64,000 nt of DNA from Corticium candelabrum (Eukaryota; Porifera; Homoscleromorpha; Homosclerophorida; Plakinidae), in assembly GCF_963422355.1 (NCBI RefSeq), contig NC_085085.1, forward strand, positions 5,907,233-5,971,232, in the 5' to 3' direction. Under the pieces are notes generated by a model. The model was given only the letters and a program-made list of their open reading frames with translations, was not told the origin of the DNA and did not search any database. The position numbers and the translations under genes are program-made. Shown here piece by piece: positions 54,621 through 64,000 of this stretch; the stretch's first letter is position 1; the number at the start of each line of letters is the position of its first letter.

Positions 54621-55084
54621 ATAGTGTTACCGTATTGTCTAATATATTATAATAATTGATTATAGTATTCTTTAATTTAATGTAAAGAGATAGGCTGAAC
54701 ACTCCAATAACGATTATGTGTGCACAAATGAACAAATTAATGTGCTTTTTGCTATTGATTCGATGAAGATAGCACTCCTGCTTATGCTACTCAGAGTTTT
54801 GAGATGCACAGACGCACCCCTAGGTGCTTGGCCAGGGCATCCAAGGGCACTGCCTTTGATGCACTCTTGAGACTTGACATCAAGCCCACACGTACCCTTT
54901 CTGCGTGATGTTCTACCAAGCTAGCTGTCTTGTCCACCCCCAGTCAATGATCAGGTACTCATGCATACTCCTGAGTCATGAGAGGCAATTGAGCACGAGT
55001 TTCTTGCCTATGGGAATTATGCCTGTGCCCATGTCGTACTTGAACTCATTACCCATAGGTCCGGGATGTTTTCATTTTTCAAAT
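54621..55084. other. Spacer, nothing recognised
   Basis: AT-rich in its first half. No exon or repeat supported. Confidence 0.4.

Positions 55085-55146
<62 letters not shown>
55085..55146. repeat. (CA)n microsatellite
   Basis: Pure CA array of about 30 units, 70 bp upstream of the first recognised SAMD3-like exon. Confidence 0.97.
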
Positions 55147-55149
<3 letters not shown>

Positions 55150-55216
55150 TGCTTATAATTTGGCATCGGTTTGGTTGTGTAATAAATATCTGTATTTGTT
55201 TGTTTGGATGTTTTAG

Positions 55217-58093
55217 GAACTAACTGATCTTGGAAGTTTATTAGAATCATCTTTCTTTGTTGATTGTCCAGGTGTAGTTACTAATTGTCCAGAGAAAGTT
55301 ACTCATTGTCCAGATGCGGTTACTGATTGTCCAGAGGTGGTGGGATCAATGAGCAGAAATTCAGGCATTGTTCATTCTAAACAATTCACTAGTGACCTGT
55401 TGGAAAAGTTTGTATTACCTGCTAATTACGTTCCGGAAGTGGAAGCAGGTTTGAAATACAAATCCATGAATGTTGCTACAACAAGACTATTTATTTCATC
55501 CTTTGCACGAGCAATGTACGCTGTCAAGAAATATCCGACTTCAGCAGAGTTTGATGCTGTTGGTCGACTTGTGATTGACAAATATCCGTTCCTCAAATCT
55601 CTAATTGGAAATGGCTTTGTATGTGGTGTGTGCATGTTTATCAGTTGCTTGCTTTGCATGTGACTTTTTTTGCAATTTTAGAGTCATATAGTCGCACAGC
55701 TAAAGGAGAGGTACAAAAACTACAGAAGATCCACGTCATCTTGTAGGACGGTTCTTGGTAAACAGTCTGGAGAACTCAAGGCAAAGAAGTCGAAGACGAT
55801 TCTCAAGTTAAATGTCTCATTATCTGAAGTTGATAAAGGAGAGGACGAAATTTCATATGCTAGTCATATACAGTCACTAAAGACACAATGGGCGAAAAAG
55901 AAACCAAACATGGAACTTGCTCACCAGTTAATGCAGATAACATTTTCTCAGACAAGGAGACACATTTGGAAAGTCCTGGTACAGCAGCAGAAATTTTGGA
56001 TGAATTTCCTTTTTTCAGTTTGTGTGAACACGTAAGTTAATTTTGAAGTTTCTATGTAGTATTGTGCTCATGAGGATATGTTTACTGCTGTAGATTACTG
56101 CGAAGTTTGCACGGATTGTTTCATTGTCTAAAGCAAACTTTCTAATGGACTCACGTGAGAAGTGGACATCTGCCTGTGATCGTATTCTTTGCTTGGGGCA
56201 GAAACAAGTCAATCTGGGGAACAAGAAGATGGCCAGTCTTGCCAGTGATTATGACAGTGATCTTTACAAGCTTCAATCTGATGGTTTGTACTGTAAATTA
56301 AGCTGGTGCAGAAAGTTGTTAGTTATTTATACTGAAATGTTATGTAGGTTCTAGAAATTTAGCTGCTTTTACTGTGACAATGATGGAATTATCCAGCAAA
56401 CGGAAGAGTCCATTGCTAGATGAAGTGATGAAGTACATATGATATCGGTATGTTGTAATGTACTAAGTTTTGCTGTATAAATTATGGATATGTTTTGAGT
56501 TTCATACGGATCATCTGCATTACAGCAATGCATGTGTAAATGGTTGCAGACACTTTTATTTGGTTCTTAACTGCATCAAGTTGTAGTTTTAGCTTAATCT
56601 ACAGTGTTCTCCCCATAAATCTTAAAAGGCAGAGCGGAATACTGCGTAAAGTGGGCGTTTCCCCAATGCCACGCCCAATGTTGGTTAAAACTATATATAT
56701 GTTATAGATCAATGAGGCTTTCCTCTGTACAGATATGGCTTTGTCAAAAGTTCTAGAAATTCCTCCGTCCCTGCTCAACAGTGCACAAGTTGCTTCTCTA
56801 GAGGCAGCCGATTCATGGCACAATCGAAGTTCTTTCATGCTCTAACATACTTTGGCGAGTGAGCATTTGCATGGGATATCAATCCACATAGCTTTCCCTA
56901 GTGCATATCTTATAGGCCTAGATTGCGTCTTTCGACAAAGAAGAGATAGCAGTGACTGTGTCTTGTTTCCGTCTCACTAACCAGAAGCCATGGGAAATCA
57001 TTTTTAAAATGATTTAGCCATTTAGCCACTGGCGATCTAACTCCAGTCATCCTGTGCTTGGAAGATCTGCTAGGCGCTTTATCAGTTGCCGCTCGTTTTC
57101 TTTCAACAATGCAGGTGTTCTTATCTTCGACAGCGTTGCTCGTGAAGAAAGACTCAATAATTCTCTGCAACACCGACATATTTTATGTGCACTTCACTGA
57201 CACGTACATACTTGCACGTGAACACCAGCTGCGAAAGCGTGGTAAATGGCTGTATGTGTTAGTGTAAAGTTTTATATAGTGTTCTGCATGATGAGATGCA
57301 ACCCACTGTCTTAGTTAATGAACATAAGCTTACTGTGAGATCCTCAGGTCTTTGTATCTGGGTGAAACAACCTAAAAGCTTAATTGCTAAATTTATTTAG
57401 AATAAGGCAGAGCGGTGCACTCTGCCAAAAGATATTGGGGAGAACACTGATCTGAATTTGTAGATATTGTAAACTTTTTGACTATATGTATTGAAAATGT
57501 AAGCTTGAATTTTACCATTTGATTATTGGGTGCATCGACTGTTAGGTACATGTACTACTGGAATCCTGCTGATTACCTCTGATGATCTTTCACTTAGCAA
57601 TTAATTGTTTTAGTGTATTGACATGTTACTTGTGCTACATGCTATTCACATCGAGGGAGAGATAAGGTTTACTAAAAGTTTGCAGAGGTTACAGGATAAT
57701 TTAATTATTATTAACTAAATAGTGCTGACCACACCCATATACGTGTGATGTCTCTAATAGTAATTGTTGTTAATCATGTGTTATTTTACAGTTCTCTTTT
57801 GTGTGCTTTAGGATGGTGATGACCCTGAAGATTTTGCAAAACGAAACTTTCAAGTCTGCCCACATCTTGTCATAGCAGGAAGCAAAAACAATCTGAAACA
57901 CATTTTTATGGTAGCGGAAGAAAACGTATTTTTTGAGGTACTGGATGCTACGGACTGCCTTATGGCACTACTTGGAATGTTTTACTGCTTCGATACGAAG
58001 TACCCAGATCAATGCAGTGCCTTTTATACCTTTCTGGAACTACTGTTAATTAATAGAAACAACATCAGGGAAGATAAGTCCAACAGTTTCTAG
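55217..58093 (+). pseudogene. SAMD3-like protein gene, partial and frame-damaged
   Basis: Exons: 55217-55618 (acceptor TTTTAG, donor GTATGT), about 55681-56032 (ends CAC|GTAAGT), 56094-56283, about 56349-56429, and 57812-58093 with TAG. Exon 1 starts with four DCPxxV(T) repeats. It then has KYPTSAEFDAVGRLVIDKYP, the conserved start of the large metazoan family annotated SAMD3-like. Exon 2 has HIQSLKTQWAKKKPNMELAH. Exon 3 has DYDSDLYKLQ. The last has CPHLVIAGSKNNLKHIFMVA and ALLGMFYCFDTKYPDQCSAF, its C-terminal block. Function unknown in the family. Exon 2 needs a frame change near 55970 to reach AAEILDEFPFFSLCEH, and the exon 4-5 phase does not fit. The 5' end (a SAM domain is expected) was not found. 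Confidence 0.55.
56602..57449 (-). mobile_element. Non-autonomous hAT carrying a transposase N-terminus
   Basis: CAGTGTTCTCCCCA (56602) and TGGGGAGAACACTG (ends 57449) are inverted ends, extended imperfectly by GGCAGAGCGG/CCGCTCTGCC. Minus frame 57179-56910 reads RIIESFFTSNAVEDKNTCIV and later KWLNHFKNDFPWLLVSE, the N-terminal zinc-finger entrance of a hAT transposase. The catalytic part is deleted. It sits in the last intron of the SAMD3-like gene. A related fragment is at 23390-23710. No clean 8-bp target duplication was found. Confidence 0.82.
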
Positions 58094-58279
58094 TTTTCTT
58101 GCTATTTTAGCTTGATGCTAGCATTATGAGTATGATGAGTATACGTGGCGATGTATGAGAATATATGTTTTTGCAAATCGGCTGGTATTCAACAACAAAT
58201 TAATTTTAATGAGCCGGTCTTGCCTCGAACTCCAGACCTTTGCAATTCCAATCGGCGCATCTGTAATAATATACGAGAA

Positions 58280-58480
58280 ATTTTTGATGAAAGTGCTATG
58301 GTAACACTCAATAAGTGTAACAGGAACACGATGCGTGTAACAGCTTAACACCGATCCAAGTGTATCTAGAGCACTTTTCATAAAGTGTAACAGTGACACC
58401 ATGACGTGGTGTTACCAGGTACTCCCACTAGTGTTACCATGGTTTCACCGTACTTACACCAAATTTAGTGTATAGAGAAC
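58280..58480. repeat. Clustered GTGTAACA/GTGTTACC motifs
   Basis: At least eight GTGTAACAG, GTGTTACCA and related 8-10-mers in both orientations within 200 bp. Too irregular for a tandem repeat; possibly a degenerate microsatellite or a subterminal transposon array. Confidence 0.45.
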
Positions 58481-58512
58481 ACCTTTTGTGTTAACAGTGC
58501 GCACACACAGTG

Positions 58513-58778
<266 letters not shown>

Positions 58779-59119
58779 GCACGTGCGTGCGCACACACAG
58801 ACGTTAGCATCAAATGTCATCAAAACACTCACTCATTTGGTAGTCCACTACATAATTCTGCGTGGGGGACACGTTTTGTAGGCGGATAGTATTTGTTACG
58901 TACTGCCGACAAATTGTGTCAGGAGGACACTTTGTAGGGGGACACTATTTATCGTGACCGAGTTTGCTAACCTAAGTATGAATATGGTAAAGGTAGTAGA
59001 GGCTTCCGGTGAGGTAGGAGGCCGTTAGTGATTTGCAGTATCTCGTGGTGTTGTAAGGAACAAGAGGCGTCCTATTGCAGTTACTATACTGAGCCCACAG
59101 ACGTATAATAGTCTCTGGT

Positions 59120-59855
59120 GTTGGGATTATAGTCTCGAGTCGCCTGATCCTCTCACACGTTCTCGTCTCAAGAACAAGCCGTGGAGGGGTTGACTAACCG
59201 GCGTGTGAACTCAGAAGTACTGACGCAAAATGCTCTTGCATTTGCCAAACATTTATTTCTTTCTTGCGAGAAGACAGCTTACTAGTCGTATCTATGCGGC
59301 AGCGGTATCTAGTTAGACTAGCTACTCTACGAGTTGCAAAACAGCGCATTTGCTCAAACTACGAGTCACAGTCACTTCGTGGGTTTAACATCTCCACGCA
59401 GGTCGTCCTCCGTCGTGTTCGTCGATCACTATTTGCATTCGGTCCAAGGTTTCCAATTGCAGCTTGCACCGTGGCAGCACGAACCGCAGCTGTAGACAGG
59501 CCAGCAGGCACAATTAGTACCACCTGCCCAACAGGTTGCTTCTTCGGGTGCACGACAGATTCCGTCGTCACACATTAGACCTTCGCCGCAGATCTTCTTC
59601 AGGTAGTTGTCGTCTTTCCGGGTGGAATTCATCGGAACGCAACCTTTTTCACCTTTGTCGAGAACTTTGAATGGGCCGAGTTAATCAAGAGAGTAGACAG
59701 CAGCGACCAAGACAAGAAAGAGAAAACCTTCATGCTTCAACCGTACGGTAACAACAGCACAAAATGAATACGCTGCTCAGGTGCGAACGATTATATCGAG
59801 CAATCTAGCTAACACGATTGCATTGCTTACTGAAATCGGGTGGGCTCAGTCTATC
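59120..59855. repeat. Inverted duplication, arm 2
   Basis: Reverse complement of 18231-18972, sharing the upstream block (TCGATATAATCGTTCGCACC), both peptide frames and the downstream block through ATTTATTTCTTTCTTGCG. Differences are scattered substitutions and a few short indels. Confidence 0.85.
59429..59733 (-). pseudogene. Cysteine-rich secreted-type peptide locus, copy 2, frame interrupted
   Basis: The ATG at 59733 opens a hydrophobic leader (MKVFSFLSWSLLSTLL) whose frame stops at the TGA overlapping the next ATG (59632). The Cys-rich frame 59632-59429 starts MNSTRKDD and keeps CGEGLMCDDGIC, NCACW and CGSCC, differing from copy 1 mainly between the fourth Cys and the CxC. Relative to copy 1 the leader has a 1-base loss and a 1-base gain that together keep its frame length, so both copies have leader and Cys-rich part out of frame in the same way. 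Function unknown; see copy 1. Confidence 0.6.
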
Positions 59856-59859
59856 GGAG

Positions 59860-60830
59860 CAAATGAGAATCACTTAGTCGCGTTGTTCGGTTGCTGCTAC
59901 AAATGTTTTGTTCTCATTCCAAACTGCAAGAAGCCTGCTACCTACGAGTAATAGATAACAGCCGTAATCACTAAGACCATAGAGATGGAGCACCTTGTGG
60001 GCCAAATCTGATTGCACACTAACTGAGTTCCGAGTTCAAAGTCACAGCGAACAGAGAGTAGGTGAACAAGCATGTGACAAAACGGCGCAAGCCAGTCAGT
60101 CACATTTGCTGGCCACCGAACCGATTTGCTTTCGTCTTATAAGGTAGAAGTGCCTGTCCATTCTCAGCCAGCTGTATATACATAAACATGTGTTGGCATG
60201 TTTGTGTCTAGTAAAGTCTCCGTGACTTTGCATCTCAGGCATAGCTTAGCGGTTTGCGTAAAGCCTTTGGCCCATTAGCTGCTGTTCTAAATGAAGCTAC
60301 AATTGTGGAAAGGCTTTGCATCCAAGAATTGAAACCCCAAGATTACAGTCAAGATGGACGGTTTATGACTATATTAGAACTTTGATCCTTCTTCGTTAGC
60401 GATCGCTCTGCATGATTCCTGTAGGAGGCACCGCCTGCTAATATTATTCCGATCACGTATTTGCAAAACAAGAAATAAGAAATGGACCATCACAAGCACA
60501 ATACAACTCGATATATCCAACTACCTTGTCTTGTGGCTTTGGGTTGGGTCCACATAACGATAACAACTCCACAAGCAAAGAGGGTTGCAGAGGGCTTGAC
60601 GAACATACGAAATGGATTGCAGATGATTACTCTGCGTCTAGGGTTTCCCACTTTAGTGCTTCTTCATAAGCACTGTTGCTCTAGATCGTGTCTACGACGG
60701 CTGCACGGCAAGTGTGCACTAAGTTATTGCCGGATAATATCGCACTCTCACTTAGAAAGCACGGCACGTAACCCCATGGTATAAATTAATTATCGTATGA
60801 TAGTGTTCTAAATGGCTTCCACAAGCAAGA
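59860..60830. other. Spacer between peptide locus copy 2 and repeat module
   Basis: An open frame at 60482-60784 has no recognised domain. No transposon end found. Confidence 0.35.
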
Positions 60831-60839
60831 TGAGACGGT

Positions 60840-61150
60840 CATCCCCCGAGGCGAATGCTAATCATACGATAACCTATTGCATAATATATGTCACGTGACC
60901 TTTAGGTGCGCTCATTGATTTATAACTGGTGTTATATTATGGATATATCACCTAGGGTCAATGATATAACACCTGAGGTCATCGATATAACACCTCTACC
61001 CTGGATTAATGAATAATAACCATTTATTCAATTGAGGATGCTCTAATCGGTTACGTTCATATGTTATAGATCAATTATAACATGGATGGTCCTCTTCGAA
61101 CCTCGATAATTGGATAAGCTTCACGGCTTCGGGTCTTATAATACAACAAC
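60840..61150. repeat. Dispersed repeat module, copy 2
   Basis: The core at about 60898-61015 is the reverse complement of the module at 17930-18050 (TGACCTTTAGGTGCGCTCAT ..GGATTAATGA). The outer block CACGGCTTCGGGTCTTATAA at about 61122 is in the same orientation as its 18163 counterpart. The mixture of inverted and direct matches points to a composite or rearranged element. Confidence 0.55.
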
Positions 61151-61900
61151 ATCCCTACCACCCACGTTTTAGCGATTAATAGACTGATACGGCAGACAAA
61201 CTGTTACACGATAGTGAGAGTTAGAACTCGCTCATGCACCGTTGTCTACTAAAGCGTTCGACGCTTTAATATATATTTCTGAGTTGTACATTTGCGCGTC
61301 TCTGGGCTAGGGCTATTGCCTCCACGTTGATGACGTTTATTATTATAAGTCTTAGCTTGGCTTCTGTTGAACCACCGTTCATGTTTCAGTTCCTTCCTCA
61401 TCACAAATGCCATCGTAATTAATAAAGCCGAGTGTACATGAAGGTAAGGTCGTAAGATGGTGTTACGTGCTCCTTACGTACTCTGACGTTTTCTTATATG
61501 AGCCTGCGTTCAGCATACATTGGGACGCCGAACGCAAACGCTGAAACGCTAGGGAGACTCAAGAAAAGACGCCGGTTCTATACTCTTGCATGAATCTCGC
61601 GTCTCTATCAACTTGTAGTATCGTCTGATAGAAATCTGATGGAAGAGAGACTAAAAGCTGACAGCGTCCGTTCTTATAGCAATGCCTCTGGAGTTAGCGT
61701 TTGCAGCTTCTTCGGTATAAATTGCATTGATAGAACGTGCTCTTTGAGTCACTAGAGGATAGCATGTTAATTAAAGTGAAGACACAAGAAAGGCTTAGTT
61801 TAATCTGCAGGGCAAAAAAACGTAAGGAAATGCAAGACGCAAACGCGAAATGAACGATTTCCGTTTCGATTATGTAAAACTGCCGTTAGATTGTCGCAAC
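61151..61900. other. Spacer, nothing recognised
   Basis: No gene, RNA or transposon end supported. Confidence 0.4.
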
Positions 61901-61970
61901 GTAGTCTCGCGCAGCCAGACCTTAATCCCGCCCTCAACATTCCGCCGGGAAAACGGTCTGGTGAGTTTCC
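61901..61970. repeat. Hairpin MITE fragment (GTAGTCTCGC / CCAGACC)
   Basis: Begins with the same GTAGTCTCGCGnnnCCAGAC as 39961. CCAGACCTTAATCCCG pairs imperfectly with CGGGAAAACGGTCTGG. Confidence 0.6.
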
Positions 61971-62023
61971 TTTGATGTTGCCATGTTGCCGTATCACCGA
62001 ATTCTGGTGATCAAAAGACCCTA

Positions 62024-62986
62024 TAAATGTTATAAAGAGGCAAGATAATATTACCGCTTCTCGTGCAAAGTGGGTGGTGCTGGGTGTCTAGAGGATTTAA
62101 TCATCGATGCTACTGAACTCTAGACAAGCAGCGAAAGAACGTTTCATGGCCTTACTGTTGAACAACTATCGTGAGTGAGTTGTTGTCGCGACCTGTCGTC
62201 GAAATGGTGTATGCGCGCGCCTTTTGCTGTCATTGATTTCACTTACCGGACGACCACGTCTGTGTTTGGCTAGTACGTAGTTCACTGAGAAGCTAGACGC
62301 TAGGGTATACATATATAGTTATAGGCTGTATGGCGAGGTACTAGTGCATGTTTCTTGCAGCAAGGCCCCCATCTCTTGGTTTGTTTGGCAGGTCATGTCG
62401 GCTTGTCACATGGGCGGTGATCTCACCAACTGTGCCTGTTGCAAAAGTGACTTCAGGTTCTTCGGAATGTCAAGGTCAACCGCGATCCACGTACAAGACT
62501 CTTGTTTTTATGGTTCCATTGCTCCGGTTGCGGTCAGCTTGTGCTTGATCGTAAGTTGACGTGTTTCCTGTACACTCTTTGAGAACAAAGTTGGTGCGAT
62601 CACCGCCCTCGTGACAAGCCAAACAAACCAAGAGATGATCGCCTCGCCGCATGAAACATGCACTAGTACGTCGCCATACAGCCTAGCCTAGCGTCTAGCT
62701 TCTCAGTGAACTACTTACTAGCCGAACACAGACGTGGTCGTTTACTTAACCGACATCGGTAAGTGAAATCAATGACTGCAAAAGGCGCGCGCATACACCA
62801 TTTCGACGACAGTTCGCGACAACAACTCACTCACGATAGCTGTTCAACGGTAGGGCCATGTAACGTTCTTTCGCGGCTTGTCTAGAGTTCGATAGCATCG
62901 ATGATTACATCCTTAAAGGCTTTAGAGACCCAGCACCACCCACTTTGCACGAGAAGTGGTAATATCTTGCCTCTTTATAACATTTA
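62024..62986. mobile_element. Foldback element with arms of about 400 bp
   Basis: Left arm 62024-62440 (starting TAAATGTTATAAAGAGGCAA) is inverted as right arm 62590-62986 (ending TTGCCTCTTTATAACATTTA), with about 150 bp between. Pairing continues through CAAAGTGGGTGGTGCTGGGT, GCGCGCGCCTTTTGC-type and CTTGGTTTGTTTGGC blocks. The open frames inside the left arm (62344-62559) mirror into the right arm and show no domain. Non-autonomous long-TIR DNA transposon. The superfamily is unknown, and no clear target duplication was found. Confidence 0.85.
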
Positions 62987-63167
62987 CTAGCCCTCACCCG
63001 CCCTATGGGCGGTAGGAATTGCGCTAACACCTAGATAGTAGCTACTTATAAGCGAAGAAACGTAAAATTAACTTTCGCCAGTCGTCCATTATTTGGCACG
63101 TACAGTAGCCCCATCTCACAATCTCACTGTAGGGCGGGTCCACGTGTTACTCTAGAGACAAAATGTA

Positions 63168-63191
63168 TACACACGCACACACACAAGCACA

Positions 63192-63275
<84 letters not shown>
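63168..63275. repeat. (CA)n microsatellite
   Basis: CA array with a few GCA/GTA interruptions at its left side. Confidence 0.97.
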
Positions 63276-63279
<4 letters not shown>

Positions 63280-63529
63280 TTTGGCAAGTTTTCAATCTAC
63301 TCAGCTGCAGCGCGCGTTAGAACGTACAATACAAACGTCCTATTAGAGTATACTCTGACTGCAGCGGGTACATCTTGCACTCTACTATACCATTAGAGGA
63401 TGGCGTGACTAGTGAGCCCACGTCACATCGCCCCGCCCTATGAGCGGTAGCAATTTATCTTCGCGCGTTTACAATACACGCGTCTTATAAAACGTCATGA
63501 TCTATTCGTGACGAATGACGCTGTCACGG

Positions 63530-63695
63530 GGATTTGTGCACCCGGTGATTTGTGTACCCTCGCGCTTTGCTCGCGATTCCAGACCGTCGACTCGATGCTC
63601 CAGACCTCATGTCGGGTACACATATCACCGGCCATGATGCAAAGCTGCTGGTGATTTTGGACCCCGGTGATTTGTGTACCCTTGTGCTTTCCTCG
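63530..63695. repeat. Tandem duplication of about 115-120 bp
   Basis: GGTGATTTGTGTACCCTCGC then GCTTTGCTCGC..CCAGAC at about 63544 recurs as GGTGATTTGTGTACCCTTGT then GCTTTCCTCGC..CCAGAC at about 63666. A third shorter GGGGATTTGTGCACCC lies at 63528. Confidence 0.75.
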
Positions 63696-63829
63696 CCGTC
63701 CCAGACTGCTTTCAAGCTACAGGACTCGCGATCGTGATGCAAACTAAAGTACTCTCTGTTCCCGATCATCTATTGTACATCTGCATTTAGCTAGAGAACG
63801 AATATCTCGTGACAGTTGCACCCGTGGCC

Positions 63830-63965
63830 AGAAGATGACCATGAAGAAGCCGGATGATGACTGAATCGAAGAAGCCGGATGTATGATGACTGTGACTCAA
63901 CCGGATGATGGCTGACTCCTAGAACTGCCGAATGGTGACTGTGACTCAATCGGATAATGACTGCG
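63830..63965. repeat. Degenerate minisatellite, GGATGATGACTGnnnC units
   Basis: Four or five imperfect units of 30-35 bp built on AGCCGGATGATGACTG and GTGACTGTGACTCAA(C/T)CGGAT, reaching nearly to the window end. Confidence 0.65.
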
Positions 63966-64000
63966 GCATGCCGAGGGTACACTATATATTTAGAAACACA

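Noticed and set aside
62344..62559. Small Cys-containing open frames in the foldback element
   Set aside because: Part of an inverted-repeat arm, no conserved domain, and overlapping alternatives in two frames.

Overview
This is eukaryotic, animal-type DNA: GT-AG introns, many short exons, no bacterial-style operons, dense (CA)n microsatellites and many transposon relics. Three conserved single-copy animal genes can be assembled exon by exon. They are Beclin 1 (BECN1, 21578-31145, +, 15 exons, 418 codons), mitochondrial elongation factor Ts (TSFM, 31474-33643, +, 3 exons, 290 codons) and zinc finger protein 330 (ZNF330/NOA36, 33701-40706, -, 9 exons including a 20-nt microexon, 308 codons). 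In all three every junction keeps phase and the summed exon length is a multiple of three. The organism is a metazoan, probably an invertebrate; a sponge or another early-branching animal is my best guess, but the sequence does not prove it.

Layout. 0.4-1.3 kb: a (TG)n tract and an isolated TPR-like exon. 1.8-2.2 kb: a tRNA-derived SINE copy. 2.7-15 kb: decayed minus-strand ankyrin exons in repeated exon triplets and a Roc GTPase exon, interrupted by a near-intact hAT transposon (794-codon transposase) that itself sits in another hAT-type end. 16.5-21.3 kb: fragments of two Ty3/gypsy-like elements, a secreted-type cysteine-rich peptide locus and a MITE. 21.6-40.7 kb: the conserved gene block BECN1 > TSFM > < ZNF330, with LINE, hAT, Tc1/mariner-type and Harbinger-type insertions in the introns. 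41-46.5 kb: a diverged copy of the 1-kb exon region, a second SINE copy and two opposed gypsy fragments. 46.6-52.4 kb: a large broken gypsy element carrying a long-TIR IS5/Harbinger-superfamily transposon and a 32-copy 11-bp minisatellite. 53-54.6 kb: a 117-bp tandem repeat split by a degraded hAT. 55.2-58.1 kb: a damaged SAMD3-like gene with a small hAT in an intron. 59-61 kb: an inverted second copy of the cysteine-rich peptide locus. 62-63 kb: a foldback element with arms of about 400 bp. 63-64 kb: short tandem repeats.

How the genes relate. BECN1 (autophagy/PI3K complex), TSFM (mitochondrial translation) and ZNF330 (nucleolar zinc-finger protein) are housekeeping genes with no evident shared pathway. 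TSFM starts about 330 bp after the BECN1 stop. TSFM and ZNF330 converge, with 57 bp between stop codons, so their 3' UTRs must abut or overlap. Most of the rest is mobile DNA. I saw no CRISPR, no bacterial defence system and no clearly new multigene system. The most unusual observations are the 41-kb-spaced inverted duplication of the cysteine-rich peptide locus, whose reading frame is interrupted in both copies, and the repeated exon-triplet architecture of the ankyrin-Roc locus.
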